Assembly (NCBI GenBank): GCA_050295975.1
Contig: JBNKQR010000016.1
Location: 1-54,139 of the forward strand
Source: JAPHTQ01 sp050295975
GTDB taxonomy: Bacteria; Pseudomonadota; Gammaproteobacteria; Thiohalomonadales; Thiohalomonadaceae
Direction of reading: 5' to 3'
Length of the DNA stretch: 54,139 nucleotides
The translations under genes and the position numbers were made by a program. Positions 28,754-36,773 of this stretch are shown here, one piece after another. Positions within the stretch are counted from its first letter, which is position 1; each line of letters opens with the position of its first letter. The notes below the pieces were generated by a model. That model was not told the DNA's origin and did not search any database. It saw only the letters and a list, made by a program, of their open reading frames with translations.

Positions 28754-29251
28754 TCACTCGTAAATACGTTTAAAACCCTTTGCGCTAAAACCGTTCATTC
28801 TTCTTTCGCCGACAAGGATTACCGGGACGCCTTTCCCGCCTAGCTCGTCATACTCTCTCTTTGCATGCATATCTTTTTCAATGTCGTATTCAGTGTAATC
28901 TATTCCATTTTGTTCAAAATAATCTCTTGCAGATTTGCAGTAGCGGCACCAGCTTGTACCATACATAGTTACTTCTTTGGGTGTGGCAGGCTTAGTGTAT
29001 GACTGGGCACTCTTGCTTGGCGTAAATTTCTCGTAGCTGACGCTTTTATAAGAATTTATCTTAACAGTAACTTTTTTCGCATTGTCTTCTTTTCTTGGTG
29101 AATCACCGTAGTGAACTCGCCCATTCTCATCGGTCCACTTATAAATTGCTGAAAAACAGGTGATTGGAACTAGTAGCAGTAAGGTGAATAGGTATTGCCT
29201 TTTTGGTTTTAATGAACCGACTGTATTGTATACGCGTATTGTATATTTCAT
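28754..29251 (-). CDS. Exported DUF4124-glutaredoxin fusion
   Basis: 165 aa from the ATG at 29251, chosen because AAGGGA lies about 10 bases before it. A longer frame begins at 29314 without a ribosome site. A hydrophobic segment at 20-35 (YLFTLLLLVPITCFSA) is a signal peptide or anchor. Residues 36-55 (AIYKWTDENGRVHYGDSP) are the DUF4124 module. Residues 94-165 are a glutaredoxin domain with the active site WCRYCK (C102, C105) and the cis-proline region GVPVIL. It should act as a thiol-disulfide oxidoreductase in the periplasm or at the membrane. The target is unknown. Confidence 0.88.
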   Translation of the reverse strand: MKYTIRVYNTVGSLKPKRQYLFTLLLLVPITCFSAIYKWTDENGRVHYGDSPRKEDNAKKVTVKINSYKSVSYEKFTPSKSAQSYTKPATPKEVTMYGTSWCRYCKSARDYFEQNGIDYTEYDIEKDMHAKREYDELGGKGVPVILVGERRMNGFSAKGFKRIYE

Positions 29252-30063
29252 AACTTGATTCCCTTCCAGATATTCTTCTTTATCATTTATAACCCGATAT
29301 TCTGGTGTGATCAATGTTCGTTGATAGCAGCTTATGTTGAAAAATGTTCAGGAAGTCATATATGGTAATGATGGTTTTCCTTTGGTTTTATTTCTTTACC
29401 ATAGTATTTCAATGCATCAATCATCTAATCCAGTAGGGGAATCTATTCGATTACTGGAACCAATTTCGTTTAATTGAATCAATGCGTCTAATACTTTAGG
29501 TCGTTTGTTAGCTTTGTGGAAGCATGATAGTTCCTACTAGTAGATCCTGTTTAGGATAAAGTCAGTATAATTCACAGGGCGTTAGTGCCATTCGTTTACG
29601 CTGTCTGAGAGGATATAATTAGTGCAGCTCTATACCGCCAGGTAAGGTGAGACACCAGGCTGAGTTGTCACATAAAGCGAGTGAATATTTTGATTAAGCC
29701 TCATTTGATGTTGGACGGTAATTGCATAACACGCCACCTTTAAAATCTATCACATAACGCGATGACTAGTTCTACGCGACAACACTTCAGCTGTGCCTAG
29801 CACATATCTGCATAACTCCTTTGCTGGTAGAATAGTGCATATTGTATGTAGATTTACCTATTTTGTTTCTAAAAATAAAAAAATATTTTTGCATAAACGG
29901 ATCCTGGCAACTTCATTAAGTTAATGCACACCATTCGGGCGCATTAGAAGATGTATGGAATATGCTATATTTCAAATGCCTAATCTGTGTATTCTAAGTC
30001 TTGCTTCATAACAAGTGTGATATTACAGTGCGATTTGACCTCATATATTCGTCATTACATGGG
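29252..30063. other. AT-rich stretch without a recognisable gene
   Basis: About 810 bases, visibly richer in A/T than the flanks, with stops in all frames. It includes an A/T block at 29870-29900. No RNA gene, terminal repeat or ppsR remnant was recognised. It opens the accessory region. Confidence 0.5.
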
Positions 30064-31245
30064 CTACGCCAATTCAGGTTGAGTAACCAAATCTTTCCTC
30101 TTTTTGTGATGCTCTTGTTGTGAATTATTTGAAATACGTGCAGATGTAAGCTTCCTGGATAGTTCTATGAAGCTGTCTTCTCTTATTTGCATATAGGCAA
30201 CCTCAAGATGGATCTTGTCAATACCGGTTTTTTCTGCAAGTTCATCTAAGGTTATATCTTTTCCTTCATAGGCCATTTTATATGAACATACATCATAGAT
30301 TCCGATTTGGTATAGATTTTTTGCGTTGTCACCAAATAGCATAATTAGTTTTGATGCACCAATCCATGAGGCAATGGTTTCAGGATTGAAGGGCGATCTA
30401 ATTAATAGATCAGTGTAGTCAAATACCGCCAGGTTCTGGACGTTATCTATACCTAACTCCTTTAGGCGTGAGCGATGTAACAGACTTAACCCTTCTACCA
30501 TCGATAACGGATAGTTGATCGCTTTTCTTGTATCCGTTTTCGGGTAGAAAGGTAGTTTTGCTAAGCCGTTTTCAATCATCAATAATCCACGATCTGGGAA
30601 AGCCCCAATTATGAAATAGAGTGCTGGAGCTGCAGCCTTATCAGCATAGTCATCAAATAAATATCGGATAACCAGTGCAATGCTAACCGCATACACAGTT
30701 CGTATTACGATGTCGTAATATGCCCTTGGGTATAAATCGAATGATACATAGCGCCTGAAAATGTGTTGTAGGCTGAATGTGTACACACCCATGAAAGCCC
30801 ATGCGATGGCCATCAAGCTTTTTGCGTTCAATGATTGTTTGTTGACGCTCTTTGGCTGTTCATCGGCACTCTTTGGTTGTTCATCGATGCTCTTTGGCTT
30901 TATATTCACACTTGCTAATTGTTCGGTTGATGCATGTTTAAAAAGATGACCTATAAGGAATGGAGAGTTTTTTCCATTATCACCAATCATGAATGTTACA
31001 TACAGACCGCCAGCTGTTACCAGAGTGGCAAGTACGACTGGGATAATGTAGTCATATACGGTTCTATCGTTAATCACATCTGCATGGTGGTCTGATATAG
31101 GATTCGTTGTGTAACTATTCGTGTATTCGTTTATTTTTTCTATTTTCCTAAGTTTTATTTTGTGCTGTATTAAAATATAGGATGCAGCTGATAAAGGTAT
31201 AATGAGATAGAGTGGTAATAGGTAGATTATCCCTTGTATGTCCAT
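30064..31245 (-). CDS. Membrane protein with helix-hairpin-helix-like C-terminus, unknown
   Basis: 393 aa from the ATG at 31245, which GGAGGA precedes; an ATG 15 bases upstream has no site. Hydrophobic segments lie at about 4-24, 66-86, 143-160, 181-197 and possibly 207-222, so four or five membrane passes. A short repeat sits in the first loop: PKS-I-D-E-Q, PKS-A-D-E-Q, PKS-V-N-K-Q. The cytoplasmic C-terminal part has tandem helical hairpins (LSLLHRSRLKELGIDNVQNL, then an LYQIGIYDVCSY segment) like DUF4332/HhH modules. The tail is basic. No family was recognised with confidence. Base composition is lower in GC than in the housekeeping genes, which suggests transfer. Confidence 0.6.
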   Translation of the reverse strand: MDIQGIIYLLPLYLIIPLSAASYILIQHKIKLRKIEKINEYTNSYTTNPISDHHADVINDRTVYDYIIPVVLATLVTAGGLYVTFMIGDNGKNSPFLIGHLFKHASTEQLASVNIKPKSIDEQPKSADEQPKSVNKQSLNAKSLMAIAWAFMGVYTFSLQHIFRRYVSFDLYPRAYYDIVIRTVYAVSIALVIRYLFDDYADKAAAPALYFIIGAFPDRGLLMIENGLAKLPFYPKTDTRKAINYPLSMVEGLSLLHRSRLKELGIDNVQNLAVFDYTDLLIRSPFNPETIASWIGASKLIMLFGDNAKNLYQIGIYDVCSYKMAYEGKDITLDELAEKTGIDKIHLEVAYMQIREDSFIELSRKLTSARISNNSQQEHHKKRKDLVTQPELA

Positions 31246-32203
31246 AGTGGATTCCTCCATGTGTGGATAGCAAAGAAACGATTTCAGAGTTGCTAGATGA
31301 CTGCTTTATATCACGTCTAATAAGTGCATATATTCGGTACCAATAATGGAGTAATACCTACTGGTAGGCGAACTACACCAAGTGCCTAAATATGGAAGCT
31401 ACCATGATATTTCATGATATAAGTCGGATAAGGTTTGTATAGATGCCGACCTCCGTTGTCAGATTTTATGGCTATTATGAGTCATGACATGACGTAAGGA
31501 GTCAGTGCGTATTCTCTTCCTGTCCATTGTGTAATAGGTTAAACCAGATTAGCTCTGCTGAAGGATTTTATCCAGAGGCTGGATTAGTTCGAGTAGTAGC
31601 ACAAATGTGAATATGGTATAGCAGGCAACCTCGAACCACATCAGTGCTTTATATGTGGGGCGCCGTAAATATGTATGAAACCGACGTTCTAGGCGATTCG
31701 TTTAGATAATTTGATCAAATTACTTGTAGTTTCTATCCACCTCATACCTACGTCATAATTACGAATTGTAAAAAAATATTTACATTTAGGGAGGCGGTTT
31801 GCGTGGAGAAAGTCCGCTATGTCCTCAGAACTAGCCGTATCCACTAGCGAAGGTTGCAACTGTCACACTCTTTGTGTGGCCATATGGGGCGTGACATACA
31901 GAAGAACATCTTTACTCCCAGTAGAGATACATCGACTATTAATACATTATGTCCATACCCTGTCACCAACAACGCCCAAGTGAGCGATGTTAGTTACAAT
32001 GTGACTAGCATGAGCAAAAGAATCGCACTAACAGGAACTATTCTTAGCAATCCGAGGATCTGGAATGCTATTTCATCAATGATTTCGACCAGAGTAAACG
32101 GGGGAGGGACCTAGTAATAGTGTAAGTTCGATATCACATTGTTTAATAAAAAAGTCCGGGTGACCTGACTAACACATTTATATGTTGCCAATACGCAAAC
32201 AAT
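31246..32203. other. Decayed or non-coding DNA
   Basis: About 960 bases without a credible gene. A frame at 31854-32114 has no ribosome site and no recognisable product. Two short stretches match a region at 36462-36505 (see findings), so part of this may be relic sequence. A CACAC/GTGTG dyad lies near 31863-31877. Confidence 0.45.
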
Positions 32204-32393
32204 GTAGTGGTACTCACTTCGGTGGAGACGGCGCTAGTGTCGAAATAGGGAATGTTATCGGTACGAAACACCACTTTAGCAATGTGTACTTCTTAGCTGC
32301 ATTGAGGCATAAATGGAAGTAGTGCGGATCTGATGCAGTCGTTCTGGTGGGATAGTGGTGCCGCAGAGTTTGTCTTAGTACGTAGGCACTGCC
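32204..32393 (-). pseudogene. Strongly decayed copy of the ppsR 3' end
   Basis: Read against the intact ppsR, blocks such as GGAGACGGCGCTAGTGTCG (32223-32241), TGCAGTCGTTCTGGTG (32335-32350) and CGTAGGCACT (32381-32390) appear in the same order and orientation, with several indels between them. The region corresponds to roughly the last 85 codons of ppsR. Frames are destroyed. It is closer to the second copy at 35959-36231 than to the intact gene. It is the oldest-looking of three copies. Confidence 0.75.
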
Positions 32394-32454
32394 TCATGCT
32401 CACCACCGATCAAGGGTATGAAGTTTTATGATGGATTGATGTATGGGATGTGGT

Positions 32455-33384
32455 TTAGCGAATTAATGTCCACTCACCAGCTTCATTCTTATAAAATTTG
32501 AAGGTTTGAAAGCTTACCATATCATCGTCAAAATTCAGGTATAGTATCAAGGACGGTTCGTTGTCGGGATCGACTAATTGAGCTAATTTGCCATTGGCAA
32601 AAATTTTGAAGTGGAACTCCATGTTGGCTAAGCCCATATTTATATCACCTAGCACCCAGCCCTCTTCGTTAATATACCCCCCTGCATTCATAATCCGATA
32701 TCCGTGTTGTACGTCATCGTAGTTATAGGAAAGGGCATATTCGATAGCTGCTGCCTTATATGTTTGATGAACTAGATCCATGTCTTTATTATTTAATGCA
32801 GCATGGATTTCTTTGTATTTTTTTAAAAGGGAGTCGTAGTTTTCCTTGTTGTCTTCAATAGATACACCATCCTGCCACGCCCAACGCGGATAGGGAGAGT
32901 CGATATATACCGATCGCGCAGCAACAATTTCATTATCGCCGAATTCAATTAATGAGGGTTGTGAATACTCTGCCTTCTCAATGTTGCTTGAGAGAATATG
33001 TTCTTTGTCAGTGCTAGGGTGAACATGAAGCGGCAACACAACAGTACTAGCGCTGAGTGGTCCATTGCGTTCATTGACGGTTATTTTTGCTTCGACGGAG
33101 GCATTTTCTTTGTATTGGTTGCCGTACTCTTCCAGTGGAAAGGTCTTGATGGTTAAGACATTTTTACCGTCAATAATATATTCGGGAATCGGTTTGGTAG
33201 ACGTTGTTGTTCCCTTTTCGTCTTTATACAGTATCGGGATATCATTCAGGCGGATTTCAGCGCCTGTTCCAGATACAGAGTAGTCAAGGTAATAGACAGG
33301 GTTTTGCAGTGTATTTACGGCATATGATGGTTGCATGGTAATGATACTCATGAGAATGGCTAGGATTTTAAAGTAAGTCTTCAT
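32455..33384 (-). CDS. Secreted protein, probable partner or immunity protein of the upstream gene
   Basis: 309 aa. Residues 1-22 form a signal peptide (YFKILAILMSIITMQPSYA). The mature part is rich in beta strands in its first half (a stretch ending ILYKDEKGTT, then a section with I-D-G-K-N-V-L-T-I), then a helical section (YDSLLKKYKEIHAALNNKDM) that resembles the short N-K-D spacer of snoaL or DUF-type periplasmic domains. The end is FKFYKNEAGEWTLIR. No family is recognised with certainty. It begins 1 base after the stop of the 735-aa gene, so the two are translated together. A periplasmic partner encoded directly behind a large cytosolic protein is the layout of secreted-effector/immunity pairs; that role is inference. 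Confidence 0.65.
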   Translation of the reverse strand: MKTYFKILAILMSIITMQPSYAVNTLQNPVYYLDYSVSGTGAEIRLNDIPILYKDEKGTTTSTKPIPEYIIDGKNVLTIKTFPLEEYGNQYKENASVEAKITVNERNGPLSASTVVLPLHVHPSTDKEHILSSNIEKAEYSQPSLIEFGDNEIVAARSVYIDSPYPRWAWQDGVSIEDNKENYDSLLKKYKEIHAALNNKDMDLVHQTYKAAAIEYALSYNYDDVQHGYRIMNAGGYINEEGWVLGDINMGLANMEFHFKIFANGKLAQLVDPDNEPSLILYLNFDDDMVSFQTFKFYKNEAGEWTLIR

Positions 33385-33385
33385 A

Positions 33386-35593
33386 TCAGTTTTTTACTAG
33401 ATAATGCTTGACGGGTTGTTTTTTCTGTTGGTCTTGCTCGGGTTTTAACCATGACCAAGGCTGGGATTCTTCAGTTTTTAGGGTTGCTTCACCTTCCACT
33501 TCACCGTTTTCAAGCTTGATGGATGCTTCACCATTTTCAGATTTATGTTGTGCTCCATAGGCATTTTTATATCGGTTTGATATCTTTGATTTTACTTTCG
33601 CGCTAACTTCTTCGTATTTTGTCGCAATAACATCAATGCCGGTAAACTCAACGGTATCAGAAAAATAGATGCCGATGTCGTCCTTACCAAACTCATATTT
33701 ACCTTCCCATCCAGCCTTGCCAGATAGTTCATAATTGACTTCGAATGTTATGGAGAACCATTTTCCTTCTGCTTTAGCAACGCCCTTGAGTTCAGCAGGG
33801 AGAGAGAAATTTCCTGTGATTGGTTTGACTTCAAAAGACTTATCATATCTGTTGTGAGTGGCTTCGATCTTTTTTCCTTCGTCAATGTCGACTTTTGTCT
33901 CGACAGTAAAGATGATATCGAGTTCACCACTGAATCCAACTTTGTCGTTTTTGTCCAGTTCTTCCGAAATCCTTTTTTTCGCAAATTCCAAAAGTTTTTT
34001 TACGGCATAGGGAGCGGCAGATATCAGTGCGTCGAGTACGTTAACTTGTATGTTGACATCCAGTAATGGATCAGCTTTTAAACCGATGCTGAACTTGTGA
34101 TCGACGATAGAAGGTTCCTGATTCTCAATAAGTTCAGACTCGTATTCAATCGACAGGTTTGGCCAGGTAACTTCTAGTTTGGTTTCGTTACCGTCCCTGT
34201 TGTCCTCACCTTCAGGCGGTGGCGGGTTTTTGGTGTTTGTGCCAATGCGCATCAAAGCCGCTTTGGGATTGTTGATAACCTCCAAAACTTTGGCAATTTT
34301 GTCGCAAATATTTTTGAAGCCTTCGAGTGGTTTGCCAATATATTCGTCATATTTTTCTTTGGCGTCATAAGGCTTCTCATCGTAGGTTAAGGTAACGTTT
34401 CCGTCGATGGAATAGTTGCTATATTCAATTTTGGCCTGACCAGGAACAAACTCGAGTTTGCCGAAGTCGATGTCTACTTCCCATAGCCATTTCATTTTCG
34501 GGTAGACATCCACATTTATTTCAGAGACTTTTAGGTCTTTGGTTTTGCAGGTCTGTTTCGGTGTGACTCGGTAGGTCTTGGGTGAAACGGTTGGTAACCA
34601 CAAGCGGTCAAATGCGTTGTGCACGTCCCATTCGCCACAATTGGCCTGAAAAATGATTTTCTTCTCTTCGCGTGATGTAAGTTTGTGTTTAGACGATATG
34701 TGGAATGAGGCGGATTTGTGAGAGTCACATAAATCAGTGCCATGAATTTCAGCTGTTATCTTTTCCAGACCAGCTTTGTTCTTTTCAGTGGCTACAACTG
34801 CTAGTACAGGTACTACCTCTGTCTTGTCTGTGATACCGGCTATGCGATCATGTGAACAGGATACTGACACCCATTCGGTGATACATGGAGGAGCTTCCTT
34901 TTCTGCCTGAGTGGCTGCTGTTGCGGTTGCTGCAGTTGTTTGAGTCGATTCTGATCCTAGGCCGGCAGGTTTCTCTGCAACAACAGTTTTGTCATCACTA
35001 TTGGATTTTGATGTTGTAGGCGGTGCATGTGAGTAGCGGTCGACGGTTACGATCAGCTCTCCTGAAGCCAGAGCCGCAGCAACAGTGTGGGTTGCATTTT
35101 TGCCTCGAGGCAGTTTTTTCTCATTAATGAGTTCATCGAGTTGTTTCTCATCGATACCCGACTCTTCAATGAATGTTCGGGCTTCGTGTTCATCACTAAA
35201 ATGCCGTAATTCTGCTTCTTGTTGTGTTAGAAGGTGGCTAACAGGTTTAATGGCAAAGAGTGTCTTCTTGTCATCACGAAATGTCATGCGGCTGGTGGCA
35301 GGGCTGTTCGCTTTTTCTAACTGATAAATCTGAATTCTTCCGCTATACAACATCTGCGAGAGAAGTTCGAGAAGCTGGTTTTCGTTACTAATCGGGCTAA
35401 ATCCATGTGCTGTCCGCTGGTGGATGCGGCGCCAATAGCCGTGGGGGACTGTTAACTGACGAAGAAAGCGTAGCGCCTGGGTTTCACTGAAGAACCGCTC
35501 CGCTTGTAATGCGGTGTGGGGGCGGGTGTCCTGTGGCGTTAAAAGACGGTATTGACGCCCAGAATGGTCCGAAAGTGTATGATTTGTCAGCAT
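33386..35593 (-). CDS. Large protein with N-terminal internal repeat, candidate secreted effector
   Basis: 735 aa, no signal peptide, no membrane segment. Residues 34-92 and 131-186 are a diverged tandem repeat: FFSETQALRFLRQL against HFSDEHEARTFIEES, and LLSQMLYSGRIQIYQLE against VAAALASGELIVTVDR. A Thr/Ala linker at about 190-235 follows. The next part has paired cysteines, and from about 395 to 735 the chain is mostly strands with alternating charge, interrupted by a helical stretch VLDALISAAPYAVKKLLEFA. The end, SWLKPEQDQQKKQPVKHYLV, is polar. I do not recognise the family. The modular N-terminus, linker and tight linkage to a secreted partner suggest a toxin or effector delivered by a contractile or type VI-like system. 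No such machinery lies in the window. Confidence 0.6.
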   Translation of the reverse strand: MLTNHTLSDHSGRQYRLLTPQDTRPHTALQAERFFSETQALRFLRQLTVPHGYWRRIHQRTAHGFSPISNENQLLELLSQMLYSGRIQIYQLEKANSPATSRMTFRDDKKTLFAIKPVSHLLTQQEAELRHFSDEHEARTFIEESGIDEKQLDELINEKKLPRGKNATHTVAAALASGELIVTVDRYSHAPPTTSKSNSDDKTVVAEKPAGLGSESTQTTAATATAATQAEKEAPPCITEWVSVSCSHDRIAGITDKTEVVPVLAVVATEKNKAGLEKITAEIHGTDLCDSHKSASFHISSKHKLTSREEKKIIFQANCGEWDVHNAFDRLWLPTVSPKTYRVTPKQTCKTKDLKVSEINVDVYPKMKWLWEVDIDFGKLEFVPGQAKIEYSNYSIDGNVTLTYDEKPYDAKEKYDEYIGKPLEGFKNICDKIAKVLEVINNPKAALMRIGTNTKNPPPPEGEDNRDGNETKLEVTWPNLSIEYESELIENQEPSIVDHKFSIGLKADPLLDVNIQVNVLDALISAAPYAVKKLLEFAKKRISEELDKNDKVGFSGELDIIFTVETKVDIDEGKKIEATHNRYDKSFEVKPITGNFSLPAELKGVAKAEGKWFSITFEVNYELSGKAGWEGKYEFGKDDIGIYFSDTVEFTGIDVIATKYEEVSAKVKSKISNRYKNAYGAQHKSENGEASIKLENGEVEGEATLKTEESQPWSWLKPEQDQQKKQPVKHYLVKN

Positions 35594-35958
35594 AACGTCC
35601 GTGTCCGTATAGGAGATATTACAATTCGGCCATCAATATGGCATATAAATGTAGTTTCACGTGAGTGTTCCACATCCGTGGCGGTTTGAACTACGTAGAT
35701 ACACAACTTTACTGCATGCTTCCACGATCGGCAAGAGTATGTCATTAAGCGAATATTGTGAGATAGCATCATCTGCCACCTATGAGAAGGGGGGGCGCTG
35801 CAAAGGTAAAGAACTAGGTGCCCCAGGAGCAATCCAGCGGACAAGGCTATTAAGCTGCTTGCCATGAGGTTGGTCCCGAGCATAGTCACTCGCCAAAGTG
35901 CCCAAATCGGAGGGTGGGGTAGTAGACAGCTACTGGAGCGGGCGGGGAGGGGCCTTCG
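35594..35958. other. Intergenic region upstream of the candidate effector gene
   Basis: 365 bases with no credible gene. It should hold the promoter of the leftward 735-aa gene. No clear -35/-10 or ribosome site beyond a weak ACGGAC before the start was identified. Confidence 0.4.
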
Positions 35959-36231
35959 TCAGCCGTAGAGTCGACGCTTAAGGCCGGTCTGTTCCAGCAG
36001 GGTGGTGGCGCTCTCTTCGATGGAGACGGCGCTGGTGTCGAGGTGGGGGATGTTTTCTGCACGAAACATCGCTTCAGCGGCGCGTACTTCGTAACGGCAC
36101 TGCAGCATAGAGGCGTAGGTGCTATCTGGACGACGTTCGCTACGGATCTGTTGCAGTCGTTCTGGTGAGATATTGAGGCTGAAGATCTTGCCTTGGTAGG
36201 GGCGTAGGCACTCTGGCAGCCGTGGCGATTC
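35959..36231 (-). pseudogene. Displaced 3' end of ppsR (90 codons plus stop)
   Basis: Translation of 36231-35959 gives the last 90 residues of PpsR with a stop. Aligned by eye with residues 189-278 of the intact protein, 83 of 90 are identical (changes are L/I, G/S, T/N, Q/L, F/H, I/S, Q/E). Nucleotide similarity stops sharply at 36234 on one side and at the stop codon on the other. The P-loop and N-terminal part are missing, so it cannot be a working kinase. An open frame continues upstream by chance to 36417. Confidence 0.92.
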
Positions 36232-36239
36232 CAGCATCT

Positions 36240-36270
36240 GCCCCATGTCTTTTGACATGGGGCTTTTTTT
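36240..36270 (+). terminator. Strong rho-independent terminator at the ppsR-remnant breakpoint
   Basis: GCCCCATGTC (36240-36249), loop TTTT, GACATGGGGC (36254-36263), then T7. It is a perfect 10-bp stem reading rightward. It lies 6 bases beyond the edge of the ppsR duplication. No rightward gene ends here, so its original gene has been lost or it insulates the next unit. Confidence 0.88.
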
Positions 36271-36773
36271 GTACCCGGTGCAGGCTGACTCAAATAGGCA
36301 GAGTTGCTCTGTTTTGTTCAGTAGGGCATTTCCCCGCCGGTTTGTCCCATAGGAATATCTCATGCGCGAAAAAGTAGGTATGTAGGAGTGCGACCAGAAT
36401 AACGACGGTATCTGCAATGATTGTCATGGCTGTTTTCCGCTGGTGTATTGGTTATGTACGGATGACTGCTTTACCACTGGCATCGCCAATACCATGGTAT
36501 TTCATCGCTTTGACATTTTCATCCAGTGATACCTGGATGCAGCTACATATCTTCTTACGTAATACTGCCCAAGTGGCGGCCTCTGTAAGGATCGCCCTAC
36601 CCAGGCTCACTTGTCTGACAAGTGATTCAGGACTATCCGATAGGCTTGCCCGGGCAGTTTTGCGATGCTGTAGTCGGGGTGATGAGGCCTATAGGTTTTC
36701 ATAGGAACCACGATTTCTGTCTCATACCTGTCTGAAGAAAATAGCTGAAGGATAGTACTAAAGAGTTGAAGAA
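36271..36773. other. Leader region of the 1545-aa gene
   Basis: About 500 bases with no convincing gene; a frame at 36417-36704 has no recognisable product. It contains a 19-base dyad at 36607-36625 (listed separately) and short matches to 31297-31417. The ribosome site of the next gene is AAGAG/GAAG at 36760-36770. Confidence 0.4.
36607..36625. promoter_or_regulatory. 9-1-9 dyad, possible operator
   Basis: TCACTTGTC (36607-36615), T, GACAAGTGA (36617-36625): a perfect palindrome with a single central base, about 150 bases before the large sensor gene. It has the size and symmetry of a dimeric-regulator site. Confidence 0.45.

Noticed and set aside
31854..32114. 86-aa plus-strand open frame in non-coding DNA
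   Set aside because: No ribosome site, no recognisable sequence, and surrounding DNA looks decayed.
35959..36417. 152-aa open frame as a real small protein
   Set aside because: Only its last 90 codons are ppsR-derived; the upstream part is chance frame through the terminator.
36417..36704. 95-aa plus-strand open frame
   Set aside because: Composition and lack of a ribosome site argue against coding; it spans the 19-base dyad.
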